Below are positions 51,049-56,530 of a stretch of DNA of 56,530 bases, one piece after another. The notes below the pieces were generated by a model. The model was not told the origin of the DNA. It saw only the letters and a program-made list of their open reading frames with translations, and made no database searches. Every line of letters begins with the position of its first letter. Positions within the stretch are counted from its first letter, which is position 1. The translations under genes were made by a program, and so were the position numbers. Origin of the DNA: Azohydromonas lata NBRC 102462 (GTDB lineage: Bacteria; Pseudomonadota; Gammaproteobacteria; Burkholderiales; Burkholderiaceae_C); assembly GCF_001571085.1 (NCBI RefSeq), contig NZ_BCTC01000037.1, forward strand, positions 1 through 56,530, read 5' to 3'.

Positions 51049-51122
51049 GCGCGGCCCTCCGGCAAGGCGCAGCAGGGGGCGGCGGCGGGCCGCTTGGGCG
51101 GGACAGTGGAATGGGAAGCCAT
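51045..51122 (-). CDS. 25-codon leader ORF coupled to ppk2
   Basis: ATG 51122 has a good AGGAG seven bases upstream (AGGAGTGACGC-ATG). The frame (begins MASHSTVPPKRPAAAPCCAL, ends GRA) ends in GCATGA, so its stop overlaps the ppk2 start as ATGA. Such an overlap typically couples translation. Pro/Ala/Cys content gives no functional hint. It may be a regulatory leader peptide or a chance frame; the strong ribosome site and exact overlap support the first. Confidence 0.45.
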   Translation of the reverse strand: MASHSTVPPKRPAAAPCCALPEGRA

Positions 51123-51195
51123 GCGTCACTCCTGGGTGGATCGTGGTTTCCATGCTGACAGCAAGGAGACGGCCTGCGGGCAAACCCCGGGGGCG

Positions 51196-51213
51196 CTGTC
51201 ACGCAAGCTTCAC
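51196..51213 (+). promoter_or_regulatory. Possible Pho box upstream of the Ppx-like gene
   Basis: CTGTCAC-GCAA-GCTTCAC: the first half is an excellent match to CTGTCAT, the second weaker. TAGGCT (51224-51229) follows after ten bases, the same spacing as upstream of olsB and ppk1. Confidence 0.45.
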
Positions 51214-51337
51214 GGGACGCGCCTAGGCTGGCTTTTTTGCCGATGGCTGTTCCTCGCGCCCCCGGTCCATGGCGTGCATGCCTTGCGGCACGCATCCTGC
51301 CCCGCCGGGTTTTCCAGCGTCCGCCCCGCCGCCAGAC

Positions 51338-51973
51338 ATGAACGCTGCCGCCCCCTCCGCCCTGCTCCCGTGCACTGCTGACCCGGCCGTGCCGGCCCCT
51401 GACGGCGCCGCCAACCTGCGCGACGCCGCGGTGGCGGCGCTGCAGCGCCAGTTCGGCTGCGACCTGGCGCAGGCGCGCCGCGTGCGCGAGGTGGCGCTGG
51501 CGCTGCACCGCGACGCCGCGCCGGACGCGGGGCTGGACGAGTACCGCGAGCTGGCCTGGGCCTGCGCGCTGCACGAGCTGGGCCGCTGCATCTCGCACCA
51601 CGACCACCACCGCCACGGCGCCTACCTGGTGGAGCACGCCGACGCGGCGGGTTTCACCGCTGCGCAGCAGCGGCGGCTGGCCGATCTGGTCCTGGCGCAG
51701 CGCGGCGGCTTGAAGAAGCTGGAAGCGGCGCTGGCGCGCCGCCCCTTCGCGCGCCAGGTGCTGTGCCTGCGCCTGGCCGCCATACGCTGCCACGCCCGCC
51801 GCGACGTGGCCGGCCCACGGCTGCGCCTGCAGACACTGGGCGGGCGGCGCCACGCGCTGCGCTGGGAGCGGGCCAGCCCGCCGGCCGATCCGCGCACGCT
51901 CCACCTGCTGCAGGAGGAGGTGGCGCTGTGGGCGCAGCAGGGGCCGCTGGAGCTGCTGCTGCAAGCGCCCTGA
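51338..51973 (+). CDS. Free-standing Ppx/GppA C-terminal-like HD domain protein
   Basis: 211 aa from ATG 51338 (an upstream ATG at 51269 is possible). The core at about 70-130 (ACALHELGRCISHHDHHRHG, then AYLVEHADAAGF, QQRRLADLVLAQRGGLKKLE) matches the C-terminal HD-like domain of exopolyphosphatase Ppx/GppA. The N-terminal ASKHA domains that form the phosphatase are absent and no remnant precedes the gene. It may modulate polyphosphate or (p)ppGpp binding, or be a decayed ppx fragment. The lack of stops and clean motif suggest it is functional. Neighbours are ppk2, sixA and ppk1. Confidence 0.8.
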   Translation: MNAAAPSALLPCTADPAVPAPDGAANLRDAAVAALQRQFGCDLAQARRVREVALALHRDAAPDAGLDEYRELAWACALHELGRCISHHDHHRHGAYLVEHADAAGFTAAQQRRLADLVLAQRGGLKKLEAALARRPFARQVLCLRLAAIRCHARRDVAGPRLRLQTLGGRRHALRWERASPPADPRTLHLLQEEVALWAQQGPLELLLQAP

Positions 51974-52011
51974 GCGTGCGGGCCGTGACGGCGCCGTCGT
52001 GCGGCCTGCCC

Positions 52012-52476
52012 TTACAGGTGCGACGGCGAGCGCACGGCCAGCAGCGCGACCTGGCGCTGGCCGTCCTTGTCGCGGCAGCGCAGCCACCACGCGGCGCCCT
52101 TGCGGATGCTCCAGGCTTGGGCGGTGCCCGCGAGCAGGTAGGCCGCCGCGAGCCCCAGCGTGGGCTGGTGGCCCACGACCAGCACGGGCTCCTTGGCGTC
52201 GGGCCAGCGCGCCGCGTCCAGCAGGCCGTCCACCGTGCCGTCCGGCGCCAGCGCGGCCACGGTCTTGAAGCGGCGCTCCAGCGCCTGCGCCGTCTGTTGC
52301 GTGCGCACGGCCGGGCTCACCAGCACGCGCGTGCTGGCGGGCAGCACCTGGTTGAGCCACTGCGCCATGCGCGCGGCATGGCGCTCGCCCTTGGGCGTGA
52401 GGGCGCGGGCCAGGTCGTCGGTGTCGCCCTCGCGCAGGTCGTGGGCTTCGGCGTGGCGCCACAGGATCAGGTCCAT
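52012..52476 (-). CDS. sixA: Phosphohistidine phosphatase SixA-like
   Basis: 154 aa, standard SixA length. The active-site motif is LWRHAEA (catalytic His8) and a second His lies in VVGHQPTLGL. ALTPKGERHAARMAQWL and SPAVRTQQTAQAL are typical. Upstream AGGAG (AACAGGAGATCGAGCG-ATG) and the 47-bp gap after ppk1 suggest an operon. SixA removes phosphate from phosphohistidine in phosphorelay or PTS proteins; a role in polyphosphate metabolism is suggested only by context. Confidence 0.88.
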   Translation of the reverse strand: MDLILWRHAEAHDLREGDTDDLARALTPKGERHAARMAQWLNQVLPASTRVLVSPAVRTQQTAQALERRFKTVAALAPDGTVDGLLDAARWPDAKEPVLVVGHQPTLGLAAAYLLAGTAQAWSIRKGAAWWLRCRDKDGQRQVALLAVRSPSHL

Positions 52477-52523
52477 CGCTCGATCTCCTGTTGATCAGCT
52501 CTTGTTCAGCCCGTGGCCGGCCT

Positions 52524-54647
52524 TCAGCCCTGGTAGCGGTTCATCAGTGCCTGCTGCGCGCCGGGGCGGCCGGGCTCGGCCAGGCTCGTCCAGCTGCCGT
52601 CGCTGTGCAGCGCCCACGCGTCGCGGGCGTCGTGCAGGTAGGGCACCAGGCATTCGTCGATCACGCGCTGGCGCATCGCCGCATCGCGCAGCGGCCAGGC
52701 GATCTCCACGCGGCGCAGCATGTTGCGGCTCATCCAGTCGGCGCTGCTGAGGTAGATGGCTTCGTCCTCCTCCGACTTGCCCCAGCGGAAGTAGAAGACC
52801 CGCGTGTGCTCCAGGAAGCGGCCCACCACCGAGCGCACGCGGATGTTGTCGCTCACGCCCGCCAGGCCCGGCGGCAGCATGCAGGCGCCGCGGATGACGA
52901 GGTCTATGCGCGCCCCGGCGCGGCTGGCCATGACCAGCGCGTCGATGAGCAGCGGGTCGGTGAGCGCGTTGCACTTGACCACCACGCGCGCGGGCAGCCC
53001 CGCGAACGCCGCCTGCGTGACCTGCACCAGGTGGTCCAGCATGGCGGCCTGCAGCGCGAAGGGCGCGGCCAGCAGCCGGTGCAGCCGGCCCAGCTCCACC
53101 TGGCCGGTGAGCTGCTGGAAGACGGCGTCCACGTCGGCGGCCAGCTCGGGGTCGGCGGTGAGGCAGCCCAGGTCCGTGTAGAGCCGCGCGGTGCGGGCGT
53201 TGTAGTTGCCGGTGGACAGGTGCACGTAGCGGCGCAGCACGGTGGCTTCGCGCCGCCCCTGCCCCGTGCCGCTGCGCTCGCGCCGCGTCACCAGCAGCAG
53301 CTTGGCGTGGGTCTTGAGGCCCACGATGCCGTAGACCACCTGCGCGCCCACGGCCTCCAGGCGCTCGGCCCAATTGATGTTGGCCTCCTCGTCGAAGCGG
53401 GCCTTGAGCTCCACGACGACGGTCACCTCCTTGCCGCGGCGCGCGGCCTCCAGCAGCAGCTCCATCAGCACGGACTCGGTGCCGGTGCGGTAGATGGTCT
53501 GCTTGATGGCGAGCACGTCCGGGTCCTGCACCGCCTCGCGCAGGAACTGCACCACGGGCTCGAAGCTCTCGAACGGGTGGTGCAGCAGCATGGGGCCCTG
53601 CTGCAGCCGCTCGAACATGGAGCCCCCGCGCGGCAGGCTGGCCGGCCAGGCCGGCTCCCAGGGCGGAAAGCGCAAGGCGCGCGCGTCGGCCTGGTCGATG
53701 AGCTCGTTGAGCCGCACGAGGTTGACCGGGCCGTTGACCCGGTACAGCGCCCAGGGCGCCAGTTGGAACTGCTGCAGCAGGAACTGCACCAGCGTCTCCG
53801 AGCAGCTGTCCACCACCTCCAGCCGCACGGCCTGGCCGAAGTGGCGGGTGTAGAGCCCGGTGCGCAGGGCCTGGCGCAGGTTGGTGGCGTCGTCCTCGTC
53901 CACCTCCAGGTCGGAGTCGCGCGTGACGCGGAACTGCGAGAAGGCCAGCACCTCGCGCCCGGGGAAAAGCTCCTTCAGGTGCGCGCGTATCACGCTGCTG
54001 AGCAGGACGAAGGCCTGCCTGCCCTCGGCCAGCTCGTCGGGCAACTGGATCACGCGCGGCAGCACGCGCGGCACCTTGACGATGGCAATCGCGTTCTCGC
54101 GGCCGAAGGCGTCGCGCCCGCCGAGCTGGACGATGAAGTTCAGCGTCTTGTTGGCCACCGTCGGGAAGGGGTGCGCCGGGTCCAGCCCAACGGGCACCAG
54201 CAGCGGCCGCACCTGCGCCGCGAAGAACTGCGCCACCCAGCGCCGCTGCGCCTCGTTGCGCTGCGAGTGCTGCAGCACCACCAGTCCCTCGCGGGCCAGG
54301 GCGGGCATGACCTCGTCGTTGAACACGGCGTACTGCTGGTCCACGAGGGCGCGGGCCTCGGCGGCCACGGCCTGCACCTCGCCGGTGGAGACGGCCGTGC
54401 CGGGCAGCCGGGCGGCTTCCATCACGTCGGCAAAGCGGACCTCGAAGAACTCGTCGAGGTTGGAGGAGACGATGGTGACGTAGCGCAGCCGCTCCAGCAG
54501 CGGCACGTCCTCGCGCCGCGCCTGTGCCAGCACGCGGCGGTTGAAGGCCAGGATGGCCTTTTCGCGCTCCAGCAACACCAGTGGCGGGGTCAGCTCCGCC
54601 GGGTCCAGGAATGCCGTCATGTCGCCGGAAAGCGGGAAATCGTTCAT
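52524..54647 (-). CDS. ppk1: Polyphosphate kinase 1
   Basis: 707 aa from ATG 54647. A GTG at 54656 in frame overlaps the inferred -10, so ATG is preferred. N-terminal ERLRYVTIVSSNLDEFFEVR and a central GYFNRV-type region are as in PPK1. The phospho-His motif is LKTHAKLLLV and the second is VHLSTGNYNARTARLYTDLG (near 465-485). RGACMLPPGLAGVSDNI and DEAIYLSSADWMSRNMLRRV also match. PPK1 makes polyphosphate from ATP. SixA follows. Confidence 0.95.
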   Translation of the reverse strand: MNDFPLSGDMTAFLDPAELTPPLVLLEREKAILAFNRRVLAQARREDVPLLERLRYVTIVSSNLDEFFEVRFADVMEAARLPGTAVSTGEVQAVAAEARALVDQQYAVFNDEVMPALAREGLVVLQHSQRNEAQRRWVAQFFAAQVRPLLVPVGLDPAHPFPTVANKTLNFIVQLGGRDAFGRENAIAIVKVPRVLPRVIQLPDELAEGRQAFVLLSSVIRAHLKELFPGREVLAFSQFRVTRDSDLEVDEDDATNLRQALRTGLYTRHFGQAVRLEVVDSCSETLVQFLLQQFQLAPWALYRVNGPVNLVRLNELIDQADARALRFPPWEPAWPASLPRGGSMFERLQQGPMLLHHPFESFEPVVQFLREAVQDPDVLAIKQTIYRTGTESVLMELLLEAARRGKEVTVVVELKARFDEEANINWAERLEAVGAQVVYGIVGLKTHAKLLLVTRRERSGTGQGRREATVLRRYVHLSTGNYNARTARLYTDLGCLTADPELAADVDAVFQQLTGQVELGRLHRLLAAPFALQAAMLDHLVQVTQAAFAGLPARVVVKCNALTDPLLIDALVMASRAGARIDLVIRGACMLPPGLAGVSDNIRVRSVVGRFLEHTRVFYFRWGKSEEDEAIYLSSADWMSRNMLRRVEIAWPLRDAAMRQRVIDECLVPYLHDARDAWALHSDGSWTSLAEPGRPGAQQALMNRYQG

Positions 54648-54670
54648 GCAAACCACTCTATGAACCGATT

Positions 54671-54688
54671 AAGACAGCAATGTGACAA
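54671..54688 (-). promoter_or_regulatory. Pho box upstream of ppk1
   Basis: On the minus strand TTGTCAC-ATTG-CTGTCTT, six of seven matches to CTGTCAT in each half. Ten bases on lies TAGAGT (54660-54655) as a possible -10, only seven bases before the ATG, so the message would be leaderless or nearly so. Confidence 0.75.
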
Positions 54689-54800
54689 GGCGGGCCGGAC
54701 TTGAGGAAAAGCATTTCATCCCCCGGAAATCGGGACGGTGGGCATGGCCAGGGCTGGGCATGCGGCATTCCTTGACGCCGCCGGCGTGTGCGTCTTGGGG

Positions 54801-54818
54801 GTGTCAAGAGACTGTCAC
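54801..54818 (+). promoter_or_regulatory. Pho box upstream of the odd OmpR-family regulator
   Basis: GTGTCAA-GAGA-CTGTCAC has near-consensus halves in 7-4-7 spacing on the plus strand. No strong -10 follows at ten bases (CACCAT), so promoter details are uncertain. Confidence 0.6.
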
Positions 54819-54885
54819 ATCGCGGCTTCACCATGGCGGTTTGGGCCCGACGTCTGGCGTTGGGCGTTAAAGGAATCGCTTGCCC

Positions 54886-55620
54886 ATGACCATGCCCGGA
54901 TCTGCCGCAGCCGCTCCTCGACAACCGGTTCCCAGGTCCGTCCTGGTGATCATCGAGAACCCCGCCATTCGCGAGCTCGTGGCCTCGCACCTGCAGCACG
55001 CGCGGCTGCTGCCCATCCTGGCCGCCTCGGCGCAGGAGGGACGGCAGCTTGCGGGCGAGGTGCGGCCGGACGCGGTGCTGGTGGATGCGGACTCACCCGC
55101 CGCCGCCGCCTGGCTGGACGCCGCGGGCGCCGCGGCGGACGACATCGCGCCCACGCTGGTGTTGTCGTCCCAGGCCCGCGGCGACGAGCAGGCCGGCAGC
55201 CGCCGGCTGTGGATAGAGAAGCCCTTCGTGCCGCGCGAGGTGGTGCGCTGCCTGGGCGAGCAGCTCAACAGCCGCCCGCCGGTGGCGCCGGCCCCGCCGG
55301 AGGCCACCCTGCGGCTGGGCCCGCTGGAGCTGGACACGCTGCGCCACGAGGTGCGCGTGGCGCGCGGGCAGAAGGTGGACGTGGTGTCGCTGCCGCGCGC
55401 GGAGCTGGAGCTGCTGCGCTGCCTGATGGAGCACCAGGGCCGCGTGGTCAGCCGCGAGCAGATCATCGCCGCCACCTGGGGGCCGGATCACGCCGTGGAC
55501 GTGCGCACCGTGGACCAGAACATCAAGCGGCTGCGCAAGCACCTCGACGGCGGGCGCGGGCGCTCGATGATCCAGACGCAGCGCGGGTATGGGTACAGGC
55601 TCAACTTCGGGGCGGGGTGA
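54886..55620 (+). CDS. OmpR/PhoB-family response regulator with degenerate receiver
   Basis: 244 aa from ATG 54886 (AAAGGA upstream; TTG 54880 and ATG 54892 are alternatives). The receiver begins SVLVIIENPAIRELV: the acidic pair is Glu24-Asn25 instead of Asp-Asp/Glu-Asp. A plausible phospho-acceptor remains in VLVDAD (Asp67), with Ser94-Ser95 and Lys112 (IEKPF). The C-terminal wing is standard (PRAELELLRCLMEHQGRVVS, DVRTVDQNIKRLRKHLDGGR, MIQTQRGYGYRLNF). It is divergent from ppk1 and near phoB. It may respond without phosphorylation or to an unusual partner. Confidence 0.85.
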   Translation: MTMPGSAAAAPRQPVPRSVLVIIENPAIRELVASHLQHARLLPILAASAQEGRQLAGEVRPDAVLVDADSPAAAAWLDAAGAAADDIAPTLVLSSQARGDEQAGSRRLWIEKPFVPREVVRCLGEQLNSRPPVAPAPPEATLRLGPLELDTLRHEVRVARGQKVDVVSLPRAELELLRCLMEHQGRVVSREQIIAATWGPDHAVDVRTVDQNIKRLRKHLDGGRGRSMIQTQRGYGYRLNFGAG

Positions 55621-55997
55621 GGTGGGGGCGACGATTTTCTCGCTGTCGGATGGGATGTCGCCTGTCGCCTGCCGCTAGGCGTTCGCTGTTCGCTGTTCGT
55701 CCTCAGCCCTCAGCCGGAAACTGACGGGCAGCGCACCTCAAGCCGTCATTCCCGCGAAGGCGGGAATCCAGGCGGCCCCCAAGCCGGCCGCCAGCTCACC
55801 CGTCGGCGTACCAGGGCCTAACCTTGGCTTGCCTGCGTCATTTCTACGCTTAGGCGTGGGACCGCCTGGATTCCCGCCTTCGCGGGAATGACGAGGTAGA
55901 GGGCGTGGCTTGGTGTCTCGCGGCTTGCGTTCTACGTCTACGGCCTGGGCTGTACGGGCCTGTCTTTGGGTGAAGGCAAGCGCTCAGCCCTCAGCCC
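55621..55997. other. 377-bp intergenic region with dRS3-like inverted repeat pair
   Basis: No gene was recognised between the two convergent regulator genes. Most of it is the inverted-repeat element at 55745-55892; short tandem GTTCGCT (about 55680-55697) and TCAGCCC units (55701-55714 and 55983-56000) flank it. Confidence 0.65.
55745..55892. repeat. Perfect 31-nt inverted repeat pair, dRS3-like
   Basis: Left arm 55745-55775 begins GTCATTCCCGCGAAGGCGGG and ends AATCCAGGCGG. Right arm 55862-55892 is its exact reverse complement. Each arm contains ATTCCC-N8-GGGAAT, the dRS3 form, and folds into its own hairpin. The 86-bp spacer shows no gene. A related pair with ATGCCC/GGGCAT lies at 22729-22852. 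Confidence 0.88.
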
Positions 55998-56530
55998 TCA
56001 GCCCGCCACCGCCTCCACGCTCTGCGCCATCCGGTACCCCGCCCCGCGCACCGTCTCTATCAGCGCCGCGCAGTCCACCGGCGCCAGCGCCTCGCGCAGG
56101 CGTTTCACGTGCACGTCTACCGTGCGTTCCTCGATGAAGACGTGGTCGCCCCACACCTTGTCCAGCAACTGCGCGCGGGTGTGCACGCGCTGCGGGTGCG
56201 CCATCAGGAAGTGCAGCAGCCGGAACTCCGTGGGCCCCAGCTTGACGTCGCGCACGCTGCCCTCCACCGCGCGCGTGACGCGCCGCGTGGCCGGGTCCAG
56301 GCGCAGGCCGCCCACCTCCACGGCCGCCTCCAGCGCCTCGGGCGCGCGGCGGCGCAGCACGGCGCGCATGCGCGCCATCAGCTCCGACATGGAGAACGGC
56401 TTGACGAGGTAGTCGTCCGCGCCGGCGTCCAGGCCGTTGACCCGGTCGGACTCGTCCGTGCGGGCCGTGAGCATGATGATGGGCAGCTCGCGCGTGCGCG
56501 CGTCGCTCCTCCACTGCCGCGCCAGCGCCA
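55998..56530 (-). CDS. phoB: Phosphate regulon response regulator PhoB (N-terminus beyond window)
   Basis: The frame is open to the right edge; only the C-terminal 176 or so residues are visible. It contains the end of a receiver (LPIIMLTARTDESDRVNGLD, AGADDYLVKPFSMSEL) with the conserved Thr/Lys positions, then the PhoB-type winged helix (VKLGPTEFRLLHFLMAHPQR, RVHTRAQLLDKVWGDHVFIE, ERTVDVHVKRLREALAP, GAGYRM). The GPTEFRLL, YV/HVFIEERTVDVHVKRLR wording is highly specific to PhoB. It should bind the Pho boxes found in this window. Gene name is well supported, although the first part is not visible. Confidence 0.92.
   Translation of the reverse strand, partial: ALARQWRSDARTRELPIIMLTARTDESDRVNGLDAGADDYLVKPFSMSELMARMRAVLRRRAPEALEAAVEVGGLRLDPATRRVTRAVEGSVRDVKLGPTEFRLLHFLMAHPQRVHTRAQLLDKVWGDHVFIEERTVDVHVKRLREALAPVDCAALIETVRGAGYRMAQSVEAVAG

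Noticed and set aside
51123-51180. A CCGTCTC-CTTG-CTGTCAG Pho-box-like sequence in front of ppk2.
   Set aside because: One half is good but the other is weak and there is no -10 at ten bases; not listed as a feature.
1-56530. CRISPR arrays, tRNA or rRNA genes, IS elements.
   Set aside because: No regularly spaced repeats, no recognisable cloverleaf or rRNA sequence, and no transposase gene were seen.

Overview
The window reads as chromosomal DNA of a high-GC betaproteobacterium, most likely Comamonadaceae or a close relative. This is inferred from about 70% GC, the proteobacterial GshA type, the PhoX/OlsB/PPK set and dRS3-like repeats; no rRNA or marker gene is present to prove it.

Region A (1-31248, all minus strand, so transcription runs from 31.2 kb down to 1 and off the left edge) is a contractile injection system of the extracellular phage-tail-like type (eCIS; Afp/PVC-like). 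In transcription order it encodes a Pvc16-like tube terminator (DUF4255), a beta-rich accessory protein, the sheath, tube 1, a divergent second sheath, tube 2, a Pvc7-like protein with a Gly/Ala tail instead of a visible LysM, a DUF5908-like small protein, a hub (gp27-like) and a separate spike (gp5/V-like), an unknown protein with a hydrophobic C-terminus, gp25, a gpJ-like baseplate protein and a Pvc12-like protein. These are followed by three proteins sharing an N-terminal module (310, 825 and 1669 aa), a conserved accessory protein, the AAA+ ATPase (Pvc15-like) and a very large disordered/coiled-coil protein cut by the window edge. Many genes overlap by 1-8 nt (TGATG, ATGA, GTGA), so most of the cluster looks like one transcription unit. 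The only large gap inside it, between hub and spike, is filled by an inverted-repeat element.

Region B (31249-32170) is a 0.9 kb leader of clearly lower GC with several dyad symmetries and no convincing gene. Region C (32.2-39.2 kb) holds a two-BON-domain protein, a small hypothetical, a histone-H1-like Lys/Ala/Pro protein with a palindrome over its putative -10, an M14 carboxypeptidase overlapping an alpha/beta hydrolase, OlsB, a PhzF-family protein and a patatin-like lipase.

Region D (39.6-47.6 kb) holds a secreted beta/gamma-crystallin-like protein with a good terminator, a small hypothetical, two divergent VOC proteins, a zinc alcohol dehydrogenase, glutathione synthesis (gshA) beside glyoxalase I (gloA), a ribbon-helix-helix protein, and a GMC oxidoreductase with its Tat-exported small subunit.

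Region E (47.8 kb to the right edge) is a phosphate and polyphosphate block: PhoX, PPK2 with a coupled 25-codon leader ORF, a free-standing Ppx C-terminal-like domain, SixA, PPK1, an OmpR-family regulator with a degenerate receiver, and PhoB cut by the window edge. Pho-box-like sequences (7-4-7 repeats of the CTGTCAT type) lie upstream of olsB (four tandem units), phoX, ppk1, the odd regulator and, more weakly, the Ppx-like gene. For olsB and ppk1 the inferred -10 lies 10 nt after the box and only 7-8 nt before the ATG, which predicts leaderless or nearly leaderless transcripts.
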